Positions 35,329-47,608 of a DNA stretch of 64,000 bases are shown here, piece after piece; the stretch's first letter is position 1; every line of letters starts with the position of its first letter. The stretch is from NCBI GenBank assembly GCA_013350335.1, contig CM023537.1:50786608-50850607 (forward strand), in the 5' to 3' direction. The DNA is from Chimonanthus salicifolius. Its lineage: Eukaryota; Streptophyta; Magnoliopsida; Laurales; Calycanthaceae. A program made the translations under genes and the position numbers. The notes beneath the pieces were generated by a model, which had not been told where the DNA came from, searched no databases, and was given only the letters and a program-made list of their open reading frames with translations.

Positions 35329-36211
35329 AAATCTTACCTCATTTAGTAAATATGATAAATATTTACACCCTTGAGAAGGTTTAAATACAGCCTCTAATGT
35401 CTCCTCCCCACATGCCTTGTCTAAGTTGATTTCTCCTTTAAAAAAAATCACAATATTCTTATGATTCCTATTCCCAAAGTAGATAACTTTCCTCCCAAAA
35501 AGAAGGGAAACCCAGCTTTCCTTTACAAAAGATCAACATTAGATTAAACAAAAAAGCTGTGAATTAGGGTAAACCATCATTATTAACAATCAACATCAAT
35601 GGAAGTCAATCAACTATGAGACATCTAATGTTACAACTTTTGTAAGAGACAACGTATAGTTTTCTTTATGGATCTTCCTAAGCATAAATATCTAAGATTC
35701 ATTCATTGCAAATAGTGAGATTCATTGCATTAGTTGGTTTAAGCTTTTAGCATTAGACTAGAGATCTAGAGATTAACTCCTTCCGTCTCACCTGATACAC
35801 GAAGCATGCAGGTGGTTTCGTGTATACGTGGAATTAATCTCACCTACCATGTGAGGTTGGGATACCCATGCTATCAAAAAAAATATTGCGATGTAGTCCA
35901 CAGTCTCCACCATGCACCACTTGTCCATAACTCAATTTTGGATATGCATATGAAATCCATGCATCAAAGACCTGATGCAGCTCAGTTTGAAACCAATGCA
36001 TATAGGCAGACCGGCCCATCTTGGAATAAAATAAAATGAACTGAAGTATTTTCTTGAGTAATCAATAGACAAAACAGGCCTATAATTTAGATAGAAATGA
36101 CTAATGATATCAAAAAATTCTTATGATGCAACTGTTTTGGTATCCAAAGCCATAACACATCCCTTCTATGGAGAAACCAGTGCATCATATCATCTGATTT
36201 TTAACATATTG
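35329..36211. other. AKR intron remainder, no exon found
   Basis: I read both strands for the missing AKR exons and recognised none. The short plus-strand ORF at 35806-36039 is conserved in unit three, but only because the DNA is recently duplicated. Confidence 0.6.
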
Positions 36212-36219
36212 GTTGGATC

Positions 36220-36540
36220 TAGGGCTGCAACTCGGGTCGGGTTTTGGCCCGACCCGCATGATCCGACCTGAGAATTCATACGGGTCGGGTTGAGATTTTC
36301 AGGCCAGCGTCGGGTCGAGAAGATAAAAACCCGCATGAAATTTAGGTCAGGCCGGGTTGAGGATTTTACAAGTTAACCCGACCCGATCCGACCCAACCCG
36401 GCTAACATAGGTTTAGAATGCAGTTCGGGTTAAAATTCGGGTCGAGTCGGGTTCTAGAGTTTGGGTTGAGAATTCGGATCAGTCGGGTTGGGTTCCATAT
36501 ATATCAAAACCCGACCCATCCGACCCGAGTTGCAGCCCTA
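36220..36540. mobile_element. hAT-like MITE, 321 bp, TSD GTTGGATC
   Basis: The terminal inverted repeats are TAGGGCTGCAACTCGGGTCG and its near complement. GTTGGATC flanks it at 36212-36219 and 36541-36548. The inside is made of GGGTCGGGTT / AACCCGACCC motifs. No coding capacity. Confidence 0.85.
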
Positions 36541-36823
36541 GTTGGATCCCAGTCACTGCTCAACTGATGCAAAATCTATATCCTTAAAAAAAAAATAGTG
36601 GCTAATATTATCTCAGTCAACTGATCATTGAACATGAACTGATTTGCTAACAACTAATCAAAGGCCCAACTTATTAAGCTATGCATCTTAATAATTAAAA
36701 AAAAAATCAATGGGTGTAATATCAATAAAAATGGTATTAAAAGAAAATTAAAGATGGCATTACCTCTAATCCTTGAGATCCTAATTTCACTCTAGGAATC
36801 TGAACAGACAGCTCCTTCCCCAT

Positions 36824-39800
36824 TTCTGATTTTCCCTGCAAAGAGAAACTACCACAAGGCTCAAGCTGCCTCCTTTTTCTCCTTCTCTCACTTCCAATCA
36901 CAGAAACAAGTTCACAACTTAATTATTAAGAAATTGGTAGGACACTTGGGTCACTTGTGCCATACTTCAACACGTGGAAGGTTGGCAAATGCTCAAATTC
37001 TTTACTGCAAGGATTGTACATTGTTTTTACTATTAGTTTGTAAAATAAACGAAGCAAGCTAAAATGAGGTAAGAACTATAAATAATAATTAATGATAATT
37101 TATTATTTAGATGATTAATTACTTTAAGTCTTTCAACTAAAAAGGTGAAGAAAATTTTCAAATAATAATAATAATAATGATGATATTAAGTAAAAAAATG
37201 ATCTTAACATTTAAAATTTTAACTCAAATTAGTCAACATGATATAGTTATTTAAAAATTTAAAAATGATCCCTACCTCTACACACCAAGTAATTCTACGA
37301 GAAGTGGTCTTTTTGGATGGAGTAAGAATTGGACTATGGACTCTCTCTTCCCAAGGCAGGTTCCTTGATCTCAATTAATTACTTGAATCATTGCATTCAA
37401 AATAACAATTCCACGTTCGTCTTTCGTCGACTAAATACCTAAGTTCTTTCGTAAATTTTGATTTTTGTCAAAATTATGCTATTATAATTAATATCTATCT
37501 TTCTTTTCTTGAAAGTCACTGAGAGTTGGTTTTGAGAAATTCAGTATGACAATCTAAATAAGCGTTAAATCCGACTTTATCCATCATCAAATACATGGAA
37601 AAGTTTGTTCATATTCAGTTAGTTTGTGCTAGAAAAGTTTTCATTAGAAAAAAAATTACTTTTAGAGAATATTTTCTACTTCCAATTAATAATTCACGAT
37701 ACAAATTTTACTTGAAGCAAAGTTGAATAAAGAGAATGGGAATAATGCAAATTACTATCATGGAACTTGATTAAGTGATTATAGTCATGGATTTTGTCGT
37801 GCCCAAATAATTAATAATAGAATAATATAAAAAAACAAACTCAATTTTATAGTGGCGTGACTGTAATTGTGATACAGTTCAAGACCTATTCAGTACATGG
37901 GTGAGGAGGAGAAGAAGATTAAAAAAAATAGTTACAAATAGTGGAGAAGATGGAAAAATGGAGCACATTTCAACAGTTTTGAGATAATGGATCGAAGAGT
38001 TGAAAAACCCTTTGATTTAATATGATGATCACAAAAATTATATAGAGAAATAGATTATTACGAAAGTTATCATATTGTCAAGTTTGTGATCCAATAAATA
38101 ATGTTAGGTCTTGATTTTTTAAAGTTAAAAATGAATTATTGGATAAATATTTTGACTTATTATGTTTATTTCAATAGTGAAGATGTACAAAATAAAAATT
38201 ATAAATGGTCAAATCTAAATTAAAATAATAATAATTTTAATAGATAACATTTAATATTAAGGCGGTGCCAAAAATGCTTGGGTCATTTGCCAGTTTTGCC
38301 CCCCTTCGAGTGGTTTCCCAAGTTATGCAACACTGAAACTTTAGGCTTATTAAGCCTCTTCCAGGCAAGGGAAAGAAAATTGCACCTCAACACAACTCAA
38401 TTTTGGAAACACATAATTCTTGTTGTTTAAAAAATTAGACCCTGCAACATTCAATCAGATTAGGTTCAGGTGGAGTCTTATTTGGTTTAGGTCTATTTAA
38501 GTTTGGTTCTTGTTAAATAGGTTAAATTGGTTTGGGACTATTTCTCCTTTGAGTTGGATTTACCCATTTATCTAACTATAAAAACTTTTTTTTGGCAAGA
38601 CACATACAAAAACTGACCCTTAAATGGGTATGGATCCTTTTTCGTTGGTGCGTTGCATATAGATGTGGTAATAGTCGCCCGATCAGTAAAGTCTACCCAT
38701 TTATGAATGGGTTCAAATTAGGTCAGATTGGATCATCCATTAAACAGGTTAGATCAAATCGGGTCATTTATTAAAATGGGCGCAGTCGTCTTAGGTCCAG
38801 TAAACAGGTCCAGTCAAATTGCAATTAAAGGGCCCAAGCCCAAGTAAACCCGAGTTACTCAAAGTTGAGCCCAACTTGCATTGCATATGTATACTTGAAC
38901 CCGATTTCAAACATTTTACATTTGAACCCGATTTCAAACCCAAAATGTGTATGCATGCTTATCTAGGCGTAGCTATCTTTGAGCTTAAAATGGAATTCTT
39001 TGGTATAATTTTATAGAATTTAAATTCTATACTAGAAAAATTATATATAACTTAAAAAAAAATCATAATTTATAAAATGTAGCTTTCGGGCCAAACTTGG
39101 ACTTTCATATATTTGGCATGGGCCTGACTCAAATACTAATTCGAGCCTAATATTTTGGGCCCAATGAATCTGACCTGAGCTTGGTCAATCCGAACCCAAA
39201 GTTTTTTGGACATTTTCATGATGACTTTAGTTAGACCCAAAGTTGTACCTTTATAAGGAATAGATGATTGTGAGTTGATGGAATTAGAAGTTCCAAGTAC
39301 CTAAATTTGACTGACTCAGTTGACTTGGCCAAGACATGGGTTTCTTGAAAAACCGTGACAACTTCAGAATCTGATTATGGGGCTGGTTTTTATATCCTTG
39401 GATTATGGGGCTTTGACATGTAAAACACTTGAATTGCAACTGGAGTTTTGATTGTGAAAGGCATGACCCATAATACAGGATTACTTCCGCCCAAACAGGT
39501 GCATGACCCAGTCCTAGTTGAAGGAGGCACCAAGAATACCACTGCTGGGGTAGTGGAAAAGAGTGAACCAAGGAGATAACCATGGAAACCAAGTTATTTA
39601 TTAAGAGAAGTCGAACAGAAACCAAGGTATCATTCACTGTTTGTAAAGTAGGGATACTGTTATTGGGTCCCATGTAAAGCAAAGTCATGCTTTCTTTGAT
39701 CTATAATTAAATTTATATCTAACAAACTACAATTTAGGGGGTTCATTAACTTTGAGTGGTTCATATATATGATACTCTGCAGACTGAAAATGAGAAAGTA

Positions 39801-40888
39801 GAGGTTCATGAGTGAAAGGGCATCTCTTTGAAGTTTCAAAGATTGCAGAGTAAAAGATGGTCCAATGGCCCATTTTTTCACTCATTTGCAGTCTACATGT
39901 TTTCTAGCAGGAAGGATTTCGTTTAAATGAAGTACTTGCTGGAAATTCATTTGATTTCCGATCCCTACCCCTTTGGAAAACAGAAGCCACTGAAACCTCT
40001 TTCAGCTACAATTTCAAAGAAAATGATAAATAGCCCCTATGGTAAGAGAGAGAGTAACAAGTTTCATTCTTAAAGAAGAAATAAAAGAGTAGAAGACCAT
40101 CTGAGTGTCATCTTTCTAGGTGCCCTTAAATTCACAGTAACAATCAATTATGAATCTCAATAAATACATCACCCATGTTTTATTTCAAATATGCGAGAAA
40201 CATGGGTGCTTAAATTCAAGGGGCCAGGTGATGTATTGAGATGAGAGGGCCTAGTCTGGCAATTGACAAGCAAATCATAAAAACACAATTTGTTCCTCCA
40301 CTAGGATAGATGAGAAATGGAAGTCCCAGTTCAGCTGAAAGAATGTAATAGACTTTTTATAATTCATATTCTTGAAAATCAAAATGAAATGAACTAAAGG
40401 AAACTGAATTTCATACATAGAAAGTCATCACCACCTTAATATGAAGTGAGATAAGAACAAAAAAACAAAACCCAAGTGAGAGAGAAGCACAATCAAACAT
40501 CACATACAAGAGACACTGATTTCATGAGCAAGAACCATTCATTATGAAAAATTTAAACTCAGCACTGAACAGAAGAACATGGATGAGACAAAAAAAAAAA
40601 ACTTATCATTCTCCTTATTTATTGAAAAAGAACTTCATGAAAACAGAATTAAAAATGCATTACAAAGTACCTTTATAACAGCCATGTATCAATGTACATT
40701 CCCAGTGGCTTTGTTTACATTTATATCAGCATTCCACATCAAAAAAAAAATGAAATGAACATATACTGCAGTTTCAGGTCTACACTATCATAATCCAATC
40801 TGGTTGAGTTCTCTTTGCAAAATTGGTACTTTACAATTTGAAAATCCGGTATCTGTACAGTTCAGATGCTCATGTCAAGGCCACCAAC
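36824..40888 (-). other. Unit two spacer between AKR exon 1 and RING gene
   Basis: Module B spacer, equivalent to 14452-18483. It holds the AKR 5' flank, degenerate repeat debris near 38620-39190 and the RING 3' flank with a candidate poly(A) signal complement at 40618-40623. No gene is supported. Confidence 0.7.
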
Positions 40889-42025
40889 TCAAGTTCCCCT
40901 CTGCCTTCTCCAATGCTCGTAATCAGGATCATCGGTAGGCAATTCAAATCGACATACAGGGCAAGTGTTCCGAATCTCCAGCCAAGGTAAAATGCACTCT
41001 CCATGATAATGGTGGGTACATGGGAGGCACTTTGCTTCTTCCTCCAATGAAATCTCATTCTGACAAACTGCACAAATGACATTCTTGAGGATGACCGTTG
41101 GCAGATTCTGGACAGTTGATTTTGCAGCTGGAAGGCTACCCCTGATTGAATCAAAATCAAATGGAGCAAATTCTACAAATTCGATAAATTCATCGCCCTG
41201 ATTCTGCTCAAAGAACTCATCTCTATTATCATCTCCTTCACTGTCATCAATAGTCACATCATAAGAATAATAATCATCTTCAATCCCAAACCCTAACCCC
41301 AACCCCTGCTCCAAAAGATTAGTACCCACTTCAACATTCTCTTCTAAAAACTGAGAATCTGACCTTCCAATGGGAATCAAATCAGGGTAGAAAAATTCAT
41401 CAATAAAAAACATGTCAGAGTCATTGAGATCCATATATGATTCTGAATCCAAATTGGGCATTTGAGAATCTGAGCTTCCAATGGGATTCACATCAGGGTT
41501 GAAAAATTCGTCAATAAAAAACCCATCAGAGTCATTGAGATCCATATATGATTCTGAATCCAAATTGGGCATTTTAGAATCTGAGCTTTCAATGGGATTC
41601 AAATCAGGGTTGAAAAATTCTTCAATAAAAAACCCGTTAGAGTCGTTGAGATCCATATATGATTCTGAATCCAAATCGGACATTTCAGAATCTGAATCGG
41701 CGGACATTTCAGAATCTGAGCTGCCGATTGGAATAAAATCCGGGTTGTAAAATTCGTCAATTAGGATGCTTCCATCGCTTACCTCTTCCCCATCAGAGAA
41801 ATTGGAAACCATATCCGTATCGAAATGGGTGGGAAGAAGTTGTTCGCATTCAGAGTCGACCATCATGGAGTTGTTCTCGTCGCCAGCTTTGTTTTCCTTT
41901 TCTTTCTTGGAATCCTCCAACCAGTAACGAGCCCCATCGACATCCATTGAAGATCGGGCAGGGATGAATCTGTGGCTAGATTTGTTCTCGCTGGAACCGA
42001 GAGAAGAGGAACATCCTGCATCCAT
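40889..42025 (-). CDS. RING-H2 E3 ubiquitin ligase, intact, 378 aa (unit two)
   Basis: This is a single-exon gene with the same architecture as the plus-strand copy: an acidic N-terminal half with 37-residue repeats, a GLGLGFG tract, an acidic linker, then a complete C-terminal RING-H2 finger and the ELPTDDPDYEHWRRQR tail. All eight zinc ligands are present. It differs from unit three by five residues by my reading (V/F in SSMDVDGARYW, G/E in PIGRSDSQ, D/V, T/I and I/V after the GFG tract). The start is the first ATG of the open frame and is shared by all copies. A Pack-MULE begins 310 bp upstream, so its promoter may lie partly in transposon DNA. Role: ubiquitin transfer to an unknown target. 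Confidence 0.9.
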   Translation of the reverse strand: MDAGCSSSLGSSENKSSHRFIPARSSMDVDGARYWLEDSKKEKENKAGDENNSMMVDSECEQLLPTHFDTDMVSNFSDGEEVSDGSILIDEFYNPDFIPIGSSDSEMSADSDSEMSDLDSESYMDLNDSNGFFIEEFFNPDLNPIESSDSKMPNLDSESYMDLNDSDGFFIDEFFNPDVNPIGSSDSQMPNLDSESYMDLNDSDMFFIDEFFYPDLIPIGRSDSQFLEENVEVGTNLLEQGLGLGFGIEDDYYSYDVTIDDSEGDDNRDEFFEQNQGDEFIEFVEFAPFDFDSIRGSLPAAKSTVQNLPTVILKNVICAVCQNEISLEEEAKCLPCTHHYHGECILPWLEIRNTCPVCRFELPTDDPDYEHWRRQRGT

Positions 42026-43788
42026 AATATTAGCAAAGAAACCCTACAAAACAAAACTGTTAGTAAAGAAATTAAAAAAAAAAAAAAGAGAAACCTGCAA
42101 AATAAAAACGTTAGCACAGAAATAAAGAAACCCTAAAGAAAGAAATTAGCAGAAAACAATCGCAAATAGAACAATCACAGAGAGCAATAGAACAATGTCA
42201 GAGAGAGTGATCGATGTAGGCAGCAGATCGTAATCGAAAGAGAATCGCAAAGGAAGCAATCAGAGGCAGAAAATCGTTATCGAAAGAGAATCGCAAAGTA
42301 AGCAAACCCAGAGACGAGAATGGCATTTATGGAAGGGCCCCGCGTTTACGGACTGCACACTCTAATTACCATTTTAGCCCGGTGTTTCATTCGAGTTAAC
42401 GGTCAATTCATTCGAACGTAGAATGAATTGATTCTTTGTTAATTTTAAAGTTATTTTTTAAGTATTTTGTATTTTTAAAATTTTTTAAATTAAATATTCA
42501 GCCTAATTAAAATAATCTGATAAAAATACTTTAAAATTTTAAGGTCTTTTGACTCCTAAATATTTAAAACACAATATTTTACAAATAAAGGTATCTCTAG
42601 ACGGTGCCGAAAACACATTTAGGAATGTCAAAAGACCTTAAAGTATTAAAGTATCTAATTAGTCCGGATATTCAATTTGAAAAATTTTGAAAATATACGG
42701 TGCTTAAAAAATAATGTGCATAGTATATTAAATAATAAAATCTCTTTTAAAACTTTAAAATTATTTTTTAAGCACTGTGTATTTCCAAAATTTCTCAAAT
42801 TGAATATCCGGAATAATTACGGTAGCCTAATAAAAATACTTTAAGATTTCAAGGTCCTTTGACACTCCTAAATGTGTTTTCGATACAGCCTAGGGATACC
42901 CTTATTTGTAAAATAATGTGTTTTAAATATTTAGGAGTGTCAAAAGACCTTAAAGTCTTAAAATATTTTTATCAGATTATCATAATTAGTCTGGATATTT
43001 AATTTGATAAATATTAAAAATACACAGTGCTTAAAAAATAACTTTAAAATTTTAAAGAAAATCAATTCATTCTAATAAATCACTGATTCATTCTATCTGT
43101 TCATTCGAATGAATGGGTGAACAGTAACGCGCATTACTATTCACTCGATTCATTCGAATGAATTAAATTTATACGGGAATTCGTTCGAACGAATCAAAAT
43201 TGGGGGATATGCGTACATTCGTTCGAACGAATGCCGAAATGAATTGGGAATTCGTTCGAACCATAGTAACAAATACCGTTCTCGGGATAATAACGGCAAC
43301 TGTTAATAACGGGATATTTTCAATTTCTCGGGTTTTTAATGGGAAAGTCTCGCAGAAAATATAAATATTTAAAAAATAATAAAAAAAATATAATAAATAA
43401 TTATATGCATTTGTGCAGCAGTGCTCTGTCAAAAATGATCTTTCTCCTAACTTGTTAGTAGTTTTTCGGGTGTAGATGAGTTGGGTCGAGTCCAATTTAA
43501 GCTAATTTGAACTTGCGAAGAATGTTTGTCAAATTGAGTTTGAGCCCAATCGAGTAATCGTCGAGCAAAAGCATCCCTCCTCAAGTCTACACGTCTACCT
43601 CTATCATGTATAAAATCTCTATGGTACCTTAAAATTTTTAAATAGATATCCTGTATAAACCTTTTCTGTGTAAAAACTCCTATATAAACGGGCATGGGTG
43701 GGCTCAAGCTCAAGTTTTTCTTATACAAGCTCAGTCTTGAATAATGATCAAATAAACGAGCCCACACTCAGACAAATTTGGGCCCTAC

Positions 43789-46700
43789 TGTAATACCCTG
43801 CCCCAGATTAGGCGAGTTTTAGCTCGTTAATCTTGTTTAACCGGTTAATCTCGAGGATTTTGGTTAGGGCTTCGAGGAAAGCCCAAGTTTGGCCCGATCT
43901 GAGCCCGAAAACTCAGTGATTTAGCTTGTCGAGCTGGAGGGGCATTTTGGTAATTTACCACTTCTTGTGTATTTTTTTATAAATTGTGTGATTTTGTGAA
44001 TATTATTGGTGAATAATGTTTTCTTTAATTAAGGATTTGCATTTCTGATTTTAAAATAAAATTATTTTCAGAAAATGATATTTAAATATCGCCCGTCAAA
44101 ACCCCGAAAGGGAGTATTAATTATTTTAAAGGGTTTTGAAAATAAAATAAATTTTGAAATTAGTATTTTATGGTAGATCATTTTAAGAATGGTCTAGTTA
44201 TTTCATTTCACTTCAAAATAAGATTTACAGATTAGTTATTTTTACATTTGTTTAATTAAGTAATTATGGGTAAAATATGAATTTTATTTAAATAAATGAT
44301 TTTTAATAAGAGTTAAAATCTGAAATTTTTATGGTGATTAAGATTTTTAAAACGCAACCTATCTGTAAGGTTGGATCAGGTTTTTAAGTTCTTAATTTAT
44401 TACTTTTAGTTTAAAAATCAGTTTTTATGAAAACTAGGCCCTTTTTGCAATTTAGAAAAACTTGAAGGGCTGATCTGCAAAAGTAAACCTGCGGTTTACT
44501 GTAGCAGCGTTCAGCCACGGCAGGTACATGCCCCTGCTGCCCGATTTTCTGGTGATTTCGCCCGTCATCGCGTCCCATCGCGCGTGCCGGATTTTCCGGC
44601 CGAAAAACCCTATATAAACCGACCTGCTTCGATCGGTTTTAACTCCCAAAACATCTTCTCTTCTCTCTTCTCTCTTCTCTCTACTCTCTGATTTCAGCCG
44701 ACCCTCTGCTCTTTGTTTTTTCAACCTGTAACTTAGAGGGAAATTTCAGAAAAAAATCCGGATTTCAGCCCAGAAACTCAATCAAAGGTAACCACTGCAT
44801 TCCCCTTTCAATTTCGACCGATTTGGAATCAAAAATTTTTGGATTTGGCTCTGTTTTCATTGAGAAAAACGATTTCAAAATTTAGGGAAAATTTTAGGGT
44901 TCCTCGTATCAGTGAGCTTCCGGTGTTAAGATCGGATGGCTCACTGAGTTTCAAAGCTCCAAACCTCTTCCTGTGGAAAGAGGACTCCCGGAGGAATCCA
45001 TCGGACCGGTCAGATGTAAAAACCGAGTCCCAAAAATACCCCATTTTCCATTTTCAATTTTACTGTTCACGGGCCTTTCACTGTCTGTTGCAGACAGTGA
45101 ACGGGGAAGAAGAAGAGGAAGAAGAAAGAGAAAAAAAAATGGAAAAAAAAAATGAAAATAAAAAAAATAAAAAATAATTTTTTTGATATTAATGTTGCTG
45201 TGCTTTTAAAAGGTTGGTTCCCATTGAGAAAAAAGAAAAAAAAATGAATAAATAATTAAATAATTAAATATTATTATTTTATTCCAAAAAAATTTATATA
45301 TATTTTTATTTGAGAATATAGTTGCTTATGATTTCAAATGTTGGTTCCCATCGAAGAAAAAAAATGAATAAATAATTAAATATTTAAATATTATTATTTT
45401 ATTCAAAAAAAAATTATTATTTCGTTAGATTATGTGATGTGATGATTTATACCCCCCTTGTTAAATAAAACTGTACTAACCCCTTTCTCTTATTATTTAT
45501 AGTGTAAATATTATTGTATCCGCTTTCAGTCCGACATTAGTCGGGAACTGAGTGATTCACTTTCAGGCCGGCACTATAGTCGGGCACTGGGTGACCTCGA
45601 GGCCTACTCAAAATGTCAGCTCTGGTCCTATCCAGAAGACAACCGAGAAGTGACTCGAGGATCTAGACCTCACTCAATACGTCAATCTGGTCAATGCCCA
45701 GAAGACAATATGAGTTTGGACTGAGCCCCTTTTTATTATTATATTATTATCTTGTTGATGATTTAAAAAGGCTAGAAACCAAGTAGGAGACTCATTTCCA
45801 TGAACCCTGGATATTTTGTGGGAAAACGTGTGATTTCCAAATACTACGTATATGTACGTATCTGATATGTATATTGATTACGCACTTGTATGTTGTTTGA
45901 TAGAGACCGCGAAACCACACGATCACGGTGAGGGAACTTAACTCTACAGATTTTGTAAACAGGTGTTATTTTGAGCAATGAGTGGTTTCGGTTGTGATGA
46001 ACCCACTCATGTGCCTATACATGATGCACTATGGTAAGAGTGCTGTGATGATTTGATATTACGGTGTTGACCGTATGTGTACGTAAGACTGCTTCCACGT
46101 ACCTGGGCTATTGAACCAATATCGGCCATGTGAGAGATGGTTTATGTCTACTGGACCATGGGCGGACCATGCTGTCGTCAGTTGCTGACTTGAGGGTGTC
46201 AGTATCGGCTAAGTTTAAGAGCCGGAGATGTACTTGCAAGGATGTATTTTGACCTTGTCGGGACTTAATACTGGTCTCAGTGTAGTCGGCAGGCGTTACG
46301 GTGGATAATGGCAGTAATTGATAGTTGATGATGTTATTATCTTATTTGAGATATTGCTTACTGTTATCAAGCATGTGATATTGAACTGTTGCTAACCTGT
46401 TTTACTATTTACTTAATGTGCATTGTTAATTATCCTTCACTGGGCTAGTTAGCTCACACCACTCACCTTTCAGGTGACGAACCCGAGGAGGAGGACCCTC
46501 TCTTTCAGGCTTAGGACGTTTGAGCTAAAGCAGTGTTTTGGGATTTCCCCCGGAGAGGAATGCCCTGATCTTTCTGTTGGTTCTTGGAACCGTTGTTTTT
46601 GTATTAAGTACCGGATGTGGTACTTAATTTATGTTTAAATGTTGTAATCGGCTATGTTGCCATTTGAGACAATGTTATGATTGATTAATCAATGTTGGTA

Positions 46701-46927
46701 TCTGTTTGATCGTATTATGAGTGGATGTTATTGTTGTGTTGTTTTTGCTTTGTCTTTAGGGCAGGCATATGGTACATGTTTGAGTCCACTTAGCGGGCTG
46801 ATGTGTAACCGCTGGGCCTAACTGTTGATCCGGCCCAGTAAGAGTGCTTGTGGATTAGTTTACTTACCTTTCAAAAAAAAAAAAATCAGTCGTGTTCCGG
46901 GCCCACCGGTCAGGTCGGGGCGTGACA
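43789..46927 (+). mobile_element. Solo LTR (3139 bp), TSD CCTAC
   Basis: It begins TGTAATACCCTGCCCC and ends GGGGCGTGACA, with CCTAC at 43784-43788 and 46928-46932. Units one (21370-21380) and three (63907-63917) have the single unoccupied GGGCCCTACCG. It is the same family as 3481-6544 and has no internal retrotransposon genes. A TATA-like TATATAAACCGA is near 44611. Confidence 0.9.
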
Positions 46928-46948
46928 CCTACCGTTGAAAATGGACAA

Positions 46949-47608
46949 TCAAAAGTCCCAATATATTAAGTATGTGAGACATAGTAACCAATATGCTGAT
47001 TTTTGAAGCCTTGATCCTAATAAACAAGGGACTTTTACCTGATGCCCGACATCCCAAATGAACTTATCATCTGGGCTGTTGAAGACATGATGTAGGGCCA
47101 TAGACAACTCTGCCCCCCCAAGGCTTGCACTTAAGTGACCTCCTATCTTTGACACCGTGTATACAATTTCTGCCGGCGACAGACGAGAGCGCAGGGCGCA
47201 GCCGCCGGCAAGAGAGAGAGCAGAGGATTCGGTAAAATCGGAATCGGAACTCGGAAGAAGAGGAAGCACCGGAGCAGAGGATCCGGGATTTTCGAAATCG
47301 GAACTCGGAAGAAGAGGAAGCACCAGAACAGAGGATTCGGGATCTTCGGAATCGGAACTCAGAAGAAGAGGAAGCACCGGAGAAGAGGATTCGGGATTTT
47401 CGGAATTGGAACTCGGAAGAAGAAGAGGAAGCACCGAAGCAGATTGGGGATTTTCGTTTCGGAATCGAAGTGAAACCCTAAAACAGAGGGATTTTAAGTT
47501 GTAAACCTGTAATCGTGTCTCGCACGCGGGGGATGGTGGGGGCGTGCGGCCAGGTTGCTCCTTCGAATTCGATAATTCGATTTCAGTTTTCGAATGGGAT
47601 TTAAACAA
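46949..47608 (-). pseudogene. Chimeric Pack-MULE ORF: repeat-rich leader fused to DXS fragment
   Basis: This open frame of 219 codons lies on the minus strand. Residues about 1-130 are encoded by Pack-MULE sequence and include Ser/Pro/Leu repeats (LPLLPSSDS). Residues about 146-190 (47039-47173) are [31 protein letters not shown]. The frame then runs through the retained splice donor (GT at 47038-47037) into intron and stops. A VV to GA type change in LGVVEL suggests decay. As a DXS enzyme it is dead: more than 90% is missing. Whether the chimera is transcribed cannot be told from sequence. Confidence 0.7.
47222..47448 (-). repeat. 54-bp minisatellite in Pack-MULE copy 2
   Basis: Four purine-rich units equivalent to those at 21668-21895. 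A neighbouring GA run is one GA shorter here, which puts the DXS fragment in frame. Confidence 0.8.

Larger units (their letters stand above)
31453..36823 (-). pseudogene. Aldo-keto reductase gene relic, middle exons missing (unit two)
   Basis: Three exons are recognisable on the minus strand. Exon 1 (36764-36823) reads MGKELSVQIPRVKLGSQGLE. A penultimate exon (31858-32010) contains [16 protein letters not shown] and [16 protein letters not shown]. The last exon (31453-31667) contains KIKNLDDNIASLNV and SWKFANTP and ends in a stop. GT/AG borders fit. These match plant NADPH-dependent aldo-keto reductases of the AKR1/PCNT115/perakine reductase type (about 340 aa). The roughly 200-residue middle, holding the catalytic Asp-Tyr-Lys-His, was not found. 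The penultimate exon is 1 bp shorter than in unit three, a frameshift. The large intron is filled with LTRs and a MITE. Confidence 0.8.

Noticed and set aside
39284..39688. 134-codon minus-strand ORF downstream of RING (also 59383-59787)
   Set aside because: In unit one and the inverted copy the frame is broken into smaller pieces, there is no domain or codon signature, and it lies in spacer.
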